Source of the DNA: Diadophis punctatus similis | Lineage: Eukaryota; Chordata; Lepidosauria; Squamata; Dipsadidae | NCBI GenBank assembly: GCA_023053685.1 | Contig: JALIGW010000002.1 | Coordinates: forward strand, 248,535,856-248,599,855 | Direction of reading: 5' to 3' | DNA: 64,000 bases | Part shown: positions 10,834 to 21,599 of the stretch, in pieces | Numbering within the stretch: position 1 is the stretch's first letter | Layout: each line of letters begins with the position of its first letter | The notes under the pieces: generated by a model | Told to the model about the DNA's origin: nothing | The model's input: the letters and a program-made list of their open reading frames with translations, nothing else | The model's database searches: none | Made by a program: the position numbers and the translations under genes

Positions 10834-12240
10834 GTGTTTCCCCGAAAATAAGACAGGGGCTTATATTTTTTGACCCCCGAAAAATGCCCCTGGCCTTATT
10901 TTCGGGGGGGTGGCTTATTATTTTCAGGGTGCAGGCGAGGCGGGGCGCGAGACGCACCACTTACTGGAGTTTGGCAGCTCTGTGGTTTCTCGGCTAGTCT
11001 GTTTAGGGAAAAAAACCTTGCAAACAGACAAGCCGAGAGACCACGGAGCTGCCAAACTCCAGTAAATGGTGCGTCTCGCGCTGGGGCTCAATTTGGGGCT
11101 TGGCAGGGCAGGCAGGGCAGGGTGCGCGTCCTACCTGGGACTTGTCCCAGTACCTCCCCATCGCGTTCTTCGGTATTGTGTCCAGGGCAGCCCCCATTCT
11201 AAAAGGGAACGTCTCGCGAGTTCAAGAAGTTTGAACTCACGAGATGTTCTTTTAGAACAGGCTGCCCTGGATACAATACCGAGGAATGCGATGGGGAGGT
11301 ACCGGGACACACACAATACCGAGGAACACGACGGGGAGGTACCGGGACAAGTGTCAGGTAGGACGCACGTCTCGCGCTGGGGCTCGATTTGGGGCTTGGC
11401 GGGACAGGGCGGGGTGGGGCGCGCATCCTACCAGACACTTGTCCTGGTACCTCTGTCGCATTCCTCGGTGTTGTCTCCAGGGCAGCCCATTCTAAAAGAG
11501 AACATCTCGCGAGTTCAATCAAACTTCCCGAACTTGCGAGACATTCTCTTTTAGAACAGGCTGTCCTGGAGAAAACACCGAGGAATGCGACGGTGGTACT
11601 GGGACAAGTGTCTGGTAGGACGAGCGTCTCACGCTGGGGCTTGGCAGGGAGGGCGGAGCAGGGCACGCGTCCTCCTCCCCGCCGCTTCTGGATTTGGAAG
11701 CCGAAGAGCCGAACTTTGGGGGAAAGAAAGAAAGACTTCTGCTCCTGTCCTTCCGTGCAATCAAAAGCAGAAGCAGCAGAAGTCTTTCTTTCCCCCAAAC
11801 TTCGGCTCTTTGGCTTCCAAATCCAGCCTGGAAAACAGCCGCTCTGGATGAGCGTCTAGGACAGACGTCTCACGGTGGGGAGAGCTGCGAGATGCATGTC
11901 CTACCTGGGGGTGGCAGGTGAGGCAGGGGAGGGGGCGGGGCAGGCTGCTCATCTTACCAGCATCTGGCAGCTTGCCGCTTCTCTTTTTCAGCAGGTCTTT
12001 GCAGGGAAACTCCTTGAAATGTAAAGGAAAAGTTATCCCGAGTGCGAGCAATTAGCAACTTCTCACACTCGCGATAACTTTTCCTTTACATTGCAAGGAG
12101 TTTCCCTGCAAAGACCTACCAAAAAAGAGAAGCGGCAAGTTGCCAGACGCTGGTAAGATCTTCAGGCACAATTTGGGGGTGGCAGGGAAGGCAGGGGAGG
12201 GGGAGGGCCGGGCTGCGAGACGCTCATCTTACCAGCGTCT
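10834..12240. mobile_element. Array of five consecutive long hairpins
   Basis: After a GTGTTTCCCCGAAAATAAGA terminus and its partner CTTATTTTCGGGGGG near 10900, five separate palindromes follow: 10945-11081, 11121-11371, 11419-11627, 11689-11825 and 11951-12159, each with arms of roughly 50-95 nt. They are separated by related GC-rich spacers of the type CTCGCGCTGGGGCT...TTGGGGCTTGGCAGGGC, flanked by GACGCACGTCTTACC-like words in inverted orientation. Hairpins 2 and 3 are homologous; the others have unrelated stems. A sixth appears to start at about 12219 and is cut by L1 sequence. Frames in this region mirror each other on the two strands and are not genes. Confidence 0.8.
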
Positions 12241-13260
12241 TACCACGAAAGTTACCAAATACATTTGAATAAATGGCACAAGAACTTAACTGAAGCGATG
12301 CATGGAGAAAACTATACCCTGCAAAAAGACAAAATACATTTTTCTCACACCCGCATAATTCGTGGTCTCGAATCGACATGGCTTGGATGAACACAGATTT
12401 GATCAATAATATAGAAGATATAGAGATACTGCCAAATACATGGGCAGATCACAATCCTTTGGCAATAAAATGGAAAGGGTAGAAGAAAAAAAGACGATGG
12501 ACATTAAACCAAAGAGTTATAAAGGAAAAATTGTATATACAAACGATGGAAAAGGAATTGTGCAATTTCTTCAAAGAAAACAAAAAAGAACAGATGTTAC
12601 AAAATCTCTGGGATACTACCAAGGCATATATGAGAGGGATATCAATAGCATATGTAGCAAAAAGAAATAAGGAGAAGTGGGAAAAACAAAAACAACTGCA
12701 AGATAAAATTAAAGAAATATAAAAGGCTTTACAAAAAGAACCACAGAATAATAAAATTATAAAGAATGGGATCTAACAAAACATAAACTTAACTTAATTC
12801 AACAAGAAGAGGTTACTTGAGTGAGAGGGCCATGAATTAGATTTTGATGGCATGATTATTTATGGGATGATATAGTTAGGGAATGATATTAAGGCAATTA
12901 ATTTTGGAAATATAAAGAAGAGCTTTTTATCATTTATGGTGGACATCTGACAAAGCAAAGTTGGAGTAAGATACACATCTTAATACAGAAGACTATTAAA
13001 GTGAATATAAAGAGAAAAGTAGATAGTTTATTTTAGGCTTAATGGATAAAGAACTTGAAAAAAAATGAAACATTGATGTCATATCAATGGAAAAATGGAA
13101 GAATATTTTCATTCCACAATGGATGAATGGATGAAAAACCTGATGGAGTTAGCAGAGTTGGCGAAATTGACTGCTTTGATTAAAGAAAAAAACAGGAATA
13201 ATTTTGTTTGTACATGGAAACTGCTTTTGGACGTTCAGATTAATAAAATCTTTGTGTAGA
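12236..13260 (+). pseudogene. L1 LINE ORF2 remnant, endonuclease end plus C-terminus
   Basis: 12330-12478 encodes SRIDMAWMNTDLIN...TWADHNPLAIKW, the C-terminal end of an L1 apurinic endonuclease with the SRID and DHNP motifs. 12480-12760 continues as the linker before RT (NLWDTTKAYMRG). Around 12800 the sequence jumps to the ORF2 C-terminal part (KEWVTL-like, then MDEWMKNLMELAELAKLTALIKEK at 13110-13190). The RT core is deleted. Stops and frameshifts are frequent. The C-terminal half is shared with 35596-36210 and 57100-57765, so this L1 predates the module duplication. Confidence 0.8.
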
Positions 13261-14048
13261 AAAAAAACCAAATTCTTAGCACCGCAAAGGGTTATTATGA
13301 AATACGGTAGTGCTGGGGATAGATTATACAATTGTAAATATATGCATATGGAGAAAAGTACAAATAAAGACACCTACAAATTTATATATCTGGAAAATCC
13401 ATGTATTTTCAGCCTGAAAAATGTCCCAAAATGGCTACAGTCAAACCTTTCGAGTTATTTTTTAGATATGTGGGGGCTTTAACTGATGAAATAATGGCTA
13501 AAGCCTCTGCAACATTTGAAGCACCTGTTTTGTCTGTGGAAGTTCTGAGATCCAAATAAGATCAGAAAATACTTTCTAGAACCAATCGGGTGACATCCCC
13601 ATTTGAGGAGTCCTCACTTACTGACTGCATTTGGGACTCGCATGTGTCACTAAGCAGCTTGATCATGAAGCATGATGTCACGTGAGGGTGCCAACTTACA
13701 TCTGTTCCTCTGCAGTTGTGGGTTGTTAAAGGAAATTCCACCTGACTGTGGCCTGCAACTTCCTGCTGGCATCCCCACTGCTCTTGCTTGTCAGAAGCTA
13801 GTTGGGAAGGTCACAAATGGGGATCCTAAGTGTGGGATGCTGCAACCATTATAAATGTGCACCGGTTGGCAGAATCCAAATTGGTGCAACTCCTTTTCCT
13901 GCATCTTCATAACCACAGGAACTACTGACTTGTTCAGGTCATTGAAGAAGTGCTATGATAACCACAGATTTCTGGACCAGGTCTGCATCTGCTTTTGCAG
14001 TGCCAGAGTAATTTTAAAGACTCATGAAACAAATGGTAAGGAAGGACT
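13261..14048. repeat. Duplicated intergenic flank with Tigger-like segment, copy 1
   Basis: Shared with 36460-37250 (copy 2) and 58020-58560 plus 59020-59150 (copy 4). It includes a TAGTCCTCACTTACTGACTG-type Tigger-like segment at about 13605-13830. No gene is recognised; the open frame at 13855-14394 runs into the hAT insertion. Confidence 0.6.
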
Positions 14049-14056
14049 ACCTATAC

Positions 14057-14481
14057 CAGTGATGGCGAACCTTTTTTTCCTCGGGTGCCGAAAATACGTG
14101 CGCACGTGCTATCGAGTGCCCACACCCATAATTCAATCCCTGAGGAGGGCGAAAATGGCCTCCCCCACCACCCTGGAGGCCCTCTGGAGGCCAGAAACGG
14201 CCCATTTCCCAACTTCTGGTGGGCCTAGTAGGCCCATTTTTCATCCTCCCCAGGCTCCAGAGGCTTCCCTGGAGCTTGGGGAGGGTGAAAATGCCCTCCC
14301 CCACCCACCGGAGGCCCTCTGGAAGCTGAAAACACCCTCCCAGAGCCTCTGCGCAAGCCAAAAATCAGATGGCTGGAGTGCACATGCACGCTGAAGCTGA
14401 GCTAGGGCAACAGCTCGCGTGCCGGCAGATATGGCTCCGCGTGCCACCTGTGGCACGCGTGCCATAGGTTCGCCATCACTG
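14057..14481. mobile_element. Non-autonomous hAT element with 8-bp target duplication
   Basis: Termini CAGTGATGGCGAACC and GGTTCGCCATCACTG are perfect inverted repeats. The direct repeat ACCTATAC flanks it (14049-14056 and 14482-14489). The paralogous positions at about 37255 and 59155 lack the element, so both occupied and empty sites are in the window. The interior is GC-rich with no transposase. Confidence 0.95.
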
Positions 14482-14919
14482 ACCTATACAAACTGAACAG
14501 CCCAAAAGGTCCTCAATAGGATCTTTTTAGTTGAACCTGGTTAATACATGGATGGGGCACCAATAGGAAATACCGTGTTTCTTGACTAGACATGGAAGTA
14601 AAAAAATCAAAAAGACACAATGGCAGATCAATGCAATATTATTCCCAAGAAAACATGACAGGGTCCATAACAGAACAAAAGAGTTGAAAGGGGGCTTGGA
14701 AATCTGCCAGTCCAATCCCTTGTTGAAGCAGGAGGCCCTGACAAAAATGACAACTTTATCACCCAAAAGATAGAGGATGGAATTAGAGGGTCAGCTATAC
14801 TGGACTTAATACTAAGAGAGAAGACATGAAAGAGCAACAAGCATATTTGGGGGTTTGAGACTAAAACATACAAAGATGGTTGCAGGAATTGGATATATCT
14901 ATATAGAAGGAGGAGGGGT

Positions 14920-15235
14920 GAAATGCTCGCAGTCTTCCAATATCTGAGGGGCTGCCACAAAGGAGAGGGGCTCAACCTCTTCTCCAGACCATCTGAAGGC
15001 AGAACAGGAAACAATGGATGGAAACGAATCAAGGAGAGAAGCAACCTAGAAACAAGGAGACATTTCCTGACTGTGAGAACAATTAACCGGTTTTCCTGCA
15101 GAAGTTGTGGCTGCTCCATCACTGGAGGCTTTCAGGAAGACATTGGACAGCCATGTGCCTGAAATGTATAAGGTCTCCTGCTGGAGCAAGGGGCTGGACT
15201 AGATGACCTCAAAGATCCCTTCCAACTGTTCTTCC
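14920..15235 (+). mobile_element. CR1 LINE 3-prime end
   Basis: Encodes the decayed C-terminus of CR1 ORF2 (LRGCHKGEGLNLFSR, NNGWKR, LTVRTINR) followed by the CR1 3-prime UTR motif GGACTAGATGACCTCAAAG and CCCTTCCAACT. Copies in the same context are at 37690-37975, 46886-47170 and 59400-59705, adjacent to the proposed promoter blocks, so this insertion is older than the duplications. Confidence 0.85.
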
Positions 15236-15328
15236 GCAATTCTAGTTGCTTCTCTGCTTCCACGCCGTGGAGGGAACCAAACAGCCTGAGTTGCTCCCGG
15301 ATTCTCCTCCGACCTGCCCTCAACTCAC

Positions 15329-15560
15329 CTGATCCAGCTGATGCTTCGATCCTTGGAAGAGGCGCGAGAGCCTCTCTGCACGCCACTCTCCTCCCGTCTT
15401 CCGTGAGTGTTCCGGAAGAGGAAGTTCGTCTGTGCGCCTTTTCCCATCCTTTCTAGCAATACAATATTCGATGGTTTTAACTCCTTTAAGTTCAGCCCCA
15501 GAGATCGCTGTTGTACCGGTGGCTTTCCAGTTACAGATGCTGCCTATCTGATAGGAGTCC
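15329..15560 (-). promoter_or_regulatory. Proposed promoter and first exon of ZNF-1 (P1)
   Basis: GC-richer block conserved in four copies, each upstream of a finger array on the minus strand. Read on the minus strand it ends in AG followed by GTGAGT, a good splice donor (exon edge 15329). An ETS-type CCGGAAGAGGAAG lies at 15412 on the plus strand. The YY1-like site seen in P2-P4 is degraded here (GCTGCCTATCTG). Such ETS and YY1 sites are common in TATA-less zinc-finger gene promoters. The function is inferred from position and conservation; no transcript evidence is available. Confidence 0.45.
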
Positions 15561-15734
15561 GAAAAACAGGCTTGTTCCACTTCTACGGATGGCATTGGCC
15601 AAATCTTCTCACTGATTACATGCTATCAAGTCATTTTCAGACTCCTAGCAAGTATCTTTGCAGCTGAGCCACCACTGAATTGCATTTTGCTGGAAAGGGC
15701 CCAGTGCTTGCATGTGTCAAGATCCTTCTGGATC

Positions 15735-15995
15735 TTGGGCTTATGTTTTTTTTTTTTGTCAAGTACATGTTGGTAATATACATAGGTATAACATTGTTTA
15801 TATACATAAGATGGATACTGATAATAGGGAACATTAGGACAGGGACGGTAGGCACGCTGGTGCACTTATGCACGCTCCTTACTAAAATAACATATTAACA
15901 GAATCTGCCTCTACCTAGGATAGAACTCACAACCTCCTGACTGTGAGGCAAGAGCTCTACCTCTAGGCTATAGTAGCTGTAGCCTATATACTATA
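15735..15995 (-). mobile_element. tRNA-derived SINE, minus orientation, inside CR1
   Basis: On the minus strand a tRNA-like head reads GGCTACAGC...AGAGGTAGAGCTCTTGCC and then GGTTGTGAGTTCTATCC (box A and box B-like). It ends in a poly-A-like tract (the T-run at 15748-15759 on the plus strand). It interrupts CR1-like sequence that is continuous at 40090-40125 and 61955-61990, which gives the empty site. Confidence 0.7.
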
Positions 15996-16260
15996 TTTAG
16001 AACTATATACTGTTCTAAAGTGTTGGCTATTCCCCCCAACTGGGTGACATCTGCAAATTTGATGAGTTCCCTTTCAATCCCTTCATCTAAGTTATATATG
16101 AACAAACTGAATATACTAGACGTAGTATTCAAGTTATTGTCCCAAAGATCCTTTTCAAAATGGGCTTTCTTAGTTTATTCTTTGAAAATGTTTCATTTCT
16201 CCTCCAAGAGGCTTTTTCAGCTTTTTCGAAACAAGAAGCTTCTTGGATGATAAATGAAAC
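15996..16260 (-). mobile_element. CR1 fragment, minus orientation
   Basis: Contains the reverse-complement CR1 words AGTGTTGGCTATT and GACATCTGCAAATTTGATGAG. Its left part is at 15665-15735, split off by the SINE. Equivalent copies are at 40020-40400, 49204-49590 and 61860-62125. Here the site of the hAT MITE present at 40194 is empty (CATCTAAGTTATATATG). Confidence 0.75.
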
Positions 16261-16418
16261 TCCTTCAAGGAAACAAAATTAAAAAGTCCCGTTGCCTTTG
16301 AAAAACATCTTTGGACAACCATGACCTGGATGATTGAGAATCTGCATAGATATTCAAGCTGTTATAAGAAAATTTGAGGAATCGGGAGAAGTCAAGGACA
16401 AAAAAAGAGGATTGGAAG

Positions 16419-16652
16419 CAGTGGTGAAATCCATTTTTTTAACCACTGCTTCTATGGGTGTGGCTTCGTGGGTGTGGTGTGGCTTGGTAGGCGTAGCTTG
16501 GTGGGAATGGCAGGGGAAGGATACTGTAAAATCCCAATTCCCTCCCCACTCTGGGGCCAGCCAGAGGTGGTATTTGCCGGTTCTCCGAACTACTCAAAAT
16601 TTCCGCTACAGGTTCTCCAGAACCTGTTAGAACCTGCTGGATTTCACCCCTG
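16419..16652. mobile_element. hAT MITE with 8-bp target duplication
   Basis: Termini are CAGTGGTGAAATCCA and TGGATTTCACCCCTG. The direct repeat ATTGGAAG flanks it (16411-16418 and 16653-16660). The interior carries GGGTGTGGCTTGGTGGG-like repeats and TTCTCCGAACTACTC. The 234-bp size and lack of an ORF show it is non-autonomous. Confidence 0.93.
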
Positions 16653-16972
16653 ATTGGAAGGCCAAGGAAACTTTCAAGTTCTGATGGGAAATTCTTTTGA
16701 GAGATCGGAGGAAATCCACCAAGGACCTGCCTTAGCATCTGGCAACTTCATCGGGATGCCAAGTCGACCTTTCTACAGTGTGAAGAAGCTTAATAAGGAA
16801 TGGCCTTTGTGGATGGGTAGCAGCCAAGACACCAGTTTTACATGAGGGGAACACTGTGAAAAGGCTAAGAAATGCCAATTGTATGCAATTAAATTTCGTT
16901 TTAATTTATGCCAATTAGTGTACATTCAAAGCAACAATAAAGTTATTCTATGTCTAAATTAGACTAAGGACC

Positions 16973-17230
16973 AGTGGAAAAGAGTATTATGGAATGATGA
17001 ATCCAAGTTTGAAATTTTTGGATCCAATTGTCGACAATATATGAAAAGATGTGGAGAGAGATGAACAAATGAGTGTTTGCGGCCTTCAGAGAAACATGGT
17101 AGAGCATCTGTCCTAGTTTGGAGCTGCATTTCTGCCAGTGGTGTTGGAGATACTGATGGGATCATGAATGCTGAAAAATGGAGACATGTTTTATCGTACC
17201 ATTCCTTCTGGAAAGTGCCTGATTGGGAAT
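16973..17230 (+). pseudogene. Tc1/mariner transposase fragment
   Basis: Translation gives WKRVLWNDESKFEIFGSN, then KHGRASVLVWSCISASGVGD and IMNAEKWRHVL, the central block of a Tc1-family DDE transposase that holds the second catalytic Asp (WNDES). A TGA interrupts it near 17060, and the N-terminal DNA-binding part and C-terminus are missing. It is a relic of an autonomous element. Confidence 0.85.
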
Positions 17231-17923
17231 AGGAAGGGAATGGGTTCCTTTCTTGGGAATAAACAAACAATGGGCTACCTGAGAGAAGGAAATGTTAGGA
17301 TGAGAATAAAATCTCATAGAGGCAATGTTGGATCTTTACTTGGAATCCAGACAGTTAGAAATAAAACCGAGATTAAATGTCTAATAGAAAATATTTATTT
17401 CAGTACAAAAATAATAAATCCTGAATAATTACATCTTTGCTAAAAAAACATGACCGTTCAGGTCAAGAGCCAAGGCAGAAGAAGATTAATGGTGGATTAG
17501 GAATGTAGACATGCGCAAAACATCATATCACGTGTTCTGCTTGTATTGGAAAATACCATAATATTAGATAGGGGTGCATCACCCTGCATAGACATACAAC
17601 TGACAATATTCACTACGTGACAGGAAACCTATGCTCTCGTATGTGGATTTCAAGGATTAATCTTCTTTCTGGTGGGTCGGCATGTCATGGTTGCCTTGCA
17701 GCCTCCTCACAACCAGACAACAGTAACAGGAGGGGAGGGGTGGAAGGCATCGGAATGTGAGGGTGATTTGGAAGGGAAAATCTGGAATGCAAGCATGCCA
17801 TCTGGAAGCCTGAGACAGTTCCAACCCCAAGGTCATCAGCTCTGCGAAACATCAGACAGATTGTTCTTCAAACAACCCAGGTGCAACTGATTGAAATACA
17901 AAGGGCAATGAGGGATCCAGAGC
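17231..17923. other. No gene or clear element recognised
   Basis: Mixed-composition DNA without a supported ORF, terminal repeats or similarity to the rest of the window that I could see. It separates the Tc1 fragment from the Gypsy region. Confidence 0.4.
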
Positions 17924-17966
17924 AGGGGTGAAATGCTCCCAGTTCGTGCATGCTAGTTCATATTAA
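17924..17966. mobile_element. Terminus of a hAT-like element
   Basis: CAGGGGTGAAATGCTCCCAG is the inverted counterpart of CTGGAAGCATTTCACCCCTG at 26014-26033. The SINE at 17967 follows directly. No 8-bp duplication links 17923 with 26034, so whether both ends belong to one element split by later insertions is unresolved. Confidence 0.55.
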
Positions 17967-18203
17967 GAGCCGAGGTGGCGCAGCGGTTGGAATGGGGTAC
18001 TGCAGGCCACTTCAGCTGACTGTAATCCGCAGGTCAGCGGTTCAAATCTCACCGGCTCAAGGTTGACTCAGCCTTCCATCCTTCCGAGGTAGGTAAAATG
18101 AGGACCCAGATTGTTGGGGGCAATATAAATATACATTGCTTACTGGTGTAAACCGCTTAGAGAGTGCTTGCACTGTGAGGCGGCATATAAATGTCAATAA
18201 TAA
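17967..18203 (+). mobile_element. tRNA-derived squamate SINE, plus orientation
   Basis: Starts GAGCCGAGGTGGCGCAGCGG (box A-like), with box B GGTTCAAATCTC at about 18040, then the body ATGAGGACCCAGATTGTTGG and the 3-prime part GTAAACCGCTTAGAGAG. It ends in the GATA array. Relatives in this window: 10577, 35067, 42919 and 52098. Confidence 0.9.

Positions 18204-18293
<90 letters not shown>
18204..18293 (+). repeat. GATA tetranucleotide microsatellite
   Basis: About 90 bp of uninterrupted ATAG/GATA units grown from the 3-prime tail of the SINE. It abuts the truncated 3-prime end of the Gypsy element. Confidence 0.97.
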
Positions 18294-18339
18294 GCCTGCT
18301 GGTCATCAGAGAGCTTTACTAGTCTATCTGCTTTCACTT

Positions 18340-19016
18340 TCAACTTTTTACCCATGTGGATTCGGACAAAGGGTACTCCTTCCAGTGAATTAGGTATTGT
18401 AATTGACCTCTAAACATTCGGGAGTCTAAGATTTTCTTCACTTCATAATGCGTCTCCCCTTGGATTACTACAGGGGGAGGCGGTGGTTGGGTTTGCGATC
18501 TCAGATTGGATCTGATCAGCGGTTTTAGTAAGCTGCAATGAAATGCTGGGTGAATTTTCCCCAATATTCTTGGCAATGCAAGCTGTACGGTGACAGGATT
18601 AATAATTTTGACTATTGGGAAAGGTCCCAAGAATTTTTGCCTTAGCTTTTTGCTAGGCAATCTTAATCGGATATATTTAGTGGATAGGAAAACTTTATCC
18701 CCAACTCGGAAAGGGGGTTGGAGCAATCGGTGCTTGTCTGCTTGCTTTTTATAGGCTTCAGCAGCGTCAGCCAGTGCCTTCTTGGTGTTTTCCCATCCTT
18801 TTCTTAGCGCTTCCATCCATTCAGTTAAGGACATGGAAGTGGGGGCTTCTGTAGGTAGTTCTGGCATGGGAACGAACTCCTGGCCGCTGGTGATCTGGAA
18901 AGGGGTTAATCTGCTGCTGTGGATAGCGTTGTTATACGGTACTTCTGCAAACAGCAGCAGCTCCGCCCAATTGTCTTGTTGGTAATCTACATGACAACGG
19001 AGGTATTGACATTGAA
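18340..19016 (-). pseudogene. Gypsy integrase C-terminus with chromodomain
   Basis: Second part of the Gypsy pol, read on the minus strand. QYLRCHVDYQQDNWAELL and AEVPYNNAIHSS belong to the end of the integrase core. VGDKVFLSTKYIRLRLPSKKL is the GPY/F-type region (with FLGPFPI), and YEVKKILDSR...LQYLIHWKEYPLSESTW is a chromodomain, which in chromoviruses directs integration towards marked chromatin. The open frame upstream of 19016 is CR1 sequence read backwards, not integrase. The reading stops just before the SINE tail, and the 3-prime end and 3-prime LTR are missing. Confidence 0.88.
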
Positions 19017-19465
19017 ACTCTAGAGAAAGTGCAGAAGAGAGCAACCAGGATGATAAAGGGTCTGGAAAATAAAACATACAAAGAGCGGTTGCAGGAACTG
19101 AGCTTGGCCAGTCTGGCAAAGAGAAGGACCAGGGATGACATGATAGCAGTGTTTCAATACTTGAGGGGATGCCACAGAGAGGAGGGGGTCAGGCTGTTCT
19201 CTATGGCACCAGAAAGCCAAACAAGGAATAACGGATGGAAGCTGACCAAGGAGAGATTCAACCTGGAAGTGAGGAGAAACTTTCTGACGGTGAGAGCGAT
19301 CAACCAATGGAACAGCTTGCCAGCACAGGTCGTGAGAGCCCCAACACTTGCGACCTTCAAGGAGAGACTGGACTGCCATCTGTCTCAAGTGGTGTAGGAA
19401 CTCTTGCTTGAGCAGGGGGTTGGACTAGATGACCTACAAGGTCCCTTCCAATTCTAATAATAAAA
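19017..19465 (+). mobile_element. CR1 3-prime end inserted in the Gypsy integrase
   Basis: Frame 19029-19397 encodes the CR1 ORF2 C-terminus (MQKRATRMIKGLENKTYKER, NNGWKLTKERFNLEVRRNF, INQWNSLPAQVV) and ends at its own TAG. The 3-prime UTR has GGACTAGATGACCTACAAGG and CCCTTCCAATTCTAATAATA. It splits the Gypsy integrase between the AMVE and QYLRC segments, so it arrived after the Gypsy element. It is opposite in strand to its host. Confidence 0.92.
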
Positions 19466-19468
19466 TAT

Positions 19469-20743
19469 TTAAAAAAAATGTTCCACCATTGCATTCGTAC
19501 ATTCCTCTGCCCCATTTGTACTCGGATGGAAAGCCGAGCTGAGTCCCTGTGTGGATCCAATTGCACGTAGAAATTCTCTCCAGAATTTGGCGGTGAACTG
19601 TATCCCTAGATCGGAGATGATCCTTTTCGGGACTCCATGTAAGCGGTAGATGTGCTTGAGGAATAATTTCACTAGGCGTCTGGCGGATGGTAATCCGGAG
19701 CAGGCAACAAAGTGGGCTTGCTTGGAGAACAAATTGATGACCGTCCAGATCACAGTATTTCCTTTGTTATCTGGGAGTTCCACTATGAAGTCCATAGCTA
19801 TCTCTTCCCAGGGTTTGCTTGGATTACCCATCTGCTGTAAGAGTCCAGGCAGTTTCCCTGTCCGGTGTTTCCTGGTGGCGCAGGTGGTGCAGCTTTTCAC
19901 GTAGTCCTCCACCTCGCCTTTCATTTTTGGCCACCAAAATTGCCTTCGTGTTAGGTGGAGGGTCTTCAGGAACCCAAAGTGTCCTCCCAGCTTGGAGTCG
20001 TGACTTTGCTGGAGCACTTGCAATCTGAGGCTGGCAGGCACATATAATTTGGACCCTTTCCAAGCCAAACCTTCTCTCATAGTCAAGATCTCCTTGTTGT
20101 TGTTGAGCCAGGGATCGCTAGGCAAGGCTGCCTTCAATTTTGTGGTCCACTCTTCCTGGCTCTGGGCGCTCTGCCATCTGGTTTGGCCTCTGGTGAGGAC
20201 ACGGGCTACTAGTTCCCCCTCTGAGGGGGGAGTGCCTGCTGCTCCTTCTGGTGAGGAGGGAATTACCGAGTGGAATTCTTCTTCTCTTTGGCTATCATAC
20301 TGCGGTTTTCTGGATAGCGCATCAGCCAATAGGTTCTTCCCCGCTGGGATATGTTTCAGTTCAAATTTGAATCGCCTAAAGTATTGCGCCCACCGTACTT
20401 GTTTGGGTGAGAGTTTCCTGGGGGTCTTCAGGGCCTCGAGGTTCTTGTGGTCTGTCCATACCTCAAATGGTACCTTGCCCCCCTCTAGGAATTGTCTCCA
20501 AGTAAGCAGCGCCCAATGAACAGCATAGGCTTCTTTTTCCCAAATGGCCCATCTCCTCTCGGTTGCTGTAAGTTTCTTCGAAACGTAAGCACATGGCTGG
20601 AGTTGGCCCTTCTCATCTTTCTGTAACAGCACTGCTGTCATCACTATGTCACTGGTGTCCGACTGGATGATGAACTGTCGTTCTGGGTCGGGTTCCTGGG
20701 CAAAGAGCAGCTTCAGCCTTTTGAATGCTTTTTGGCATTCCAT
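19469..20743 (-). pseudogene. Gypsy RNase H and integrase
   Basis: 424-residue open frame of the same Gypsy element. Residues 1-150 are RNase H: QSDTSDIVMTAVLLQ, TDHKNLEAL and LADALSRKP. Next comes the integrase zinc-binding H-H-C-C region (HDSKLGGHFGFLKTLHLTRR...CTTCATRKH), then the core with MDFIVELP and SDLGIQFTAKFW, where the usual Arg after the second catalytic Asp is Leu. The last residues are CR1 sequence. It overlaps the RT frame by 31 bp in a different phase, a frameshift between RT and RNase H. A long open frame and recognisable catalytic residues suggest moderate age. Confidence 0.9.
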
Positions 20744-21591
20744 CGTCCAGCCAATTGGCTAGTTATGCTTTGTTTGGTGGGTGATGGCCGCATTTTTAGC
20801 AATTCTGTCAGCGGCAGCGCTACTTCAGCGAATGACGGGATGAATTGCCTGTAGAAGTTGGTGAAGCCCAGGAAGCTTTGAAGTTGCTTGGGAGTGCGTG
20901 GGGGCTGCCAGTCAAGCACCGCTTTCACTTTTGCTGGGTCCATCTCTATTCCGTCTCTGGAGATATGGTACCCCAAGTAGTCTAGTGAAGTCTTGTGGAA
21001 TTCGCACTTGGAGAGCTTTGCATATAGTCTGGTGGCTAGGAGTTTTTCCAACTCCTGCCGCACTAACTTCACATTGTCTTTTAGCGTTTTGCTAAAGATG
21101 AGGATGTCATCTAAATAAACAAGCACCCCCTTGTACAAGTGGGGGTGGAGCATCTCATTAATGTATTGCATGAAGACTATGGGGGCTCCTTGCAGTCCAA
21201 AGGGCATTACTCTAAATTGAAAACTCCCCAGTGGGCAGTTGAAAGCAGTCTTCCATTCATCCCCCTCCCTGATTCGGATGCGGTAGAAAGCTTCTCTCAA
21301 GTCCAACTTGGTGAATATCTTGCCTTTGGACAAGTGGTTCAACAAGTCTTTCATGAGGGGGAGAGGGTAGGTGTTTTGCACGCACACCACATTGATCCCC
21401 CAGACGTCCATGCATAATCTGACCCCCCCATCCTTTTTCTCTTTGAAGAGCATTGGGGCGGCGACCCTTGACTTCGCCAGTTGGATGAAACCCCTCTCCA
21501 AGTTGGCATCGATGTATCTCCTCATCTCTCCCAGCTCCTTCGTGGTCATGGAGTACATTTTGGGCTTCAGAAGCGTGGCCCCCCAGCTCAA
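20713..21591 (-). pseudogene. Gypsy reverse transcriptase
   Basis: 292 residues on the minus strand covering RT. RVAAPMLFKEKKDGGVRLCMD is the N-terminal block, DLREAFYRIRI holds the first catalytic Asp, and VLVYLDDILIFS is the YxDD active site. CEFHKTSLDYLGYHIS and FLGFTNFYRQFIPSF form the thumb. The N-terminal lead lies in another phase (VFSEEECNN...CAIEFELG before 21591), so a frameshift separates it. The fragments at 2904 and 26852 belong to the same or a close family. Confidence 0.92.
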
Positions 21592-21599
21592 ATTCTATT

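Noticed and set aside
11066..11860. Several 100-200 residue frames in the hairpin array
   Set aside because: Mirror-image peptides occur on both strands because the DNA is palindromic; no domain or conserved start.
17967..18060. Possible tRNA gene (box A and box B-like sequences)
   Set aside because: It is the tRNA-derived head of a SINE; the cloverleaf is not maintained and the SINE body follows.
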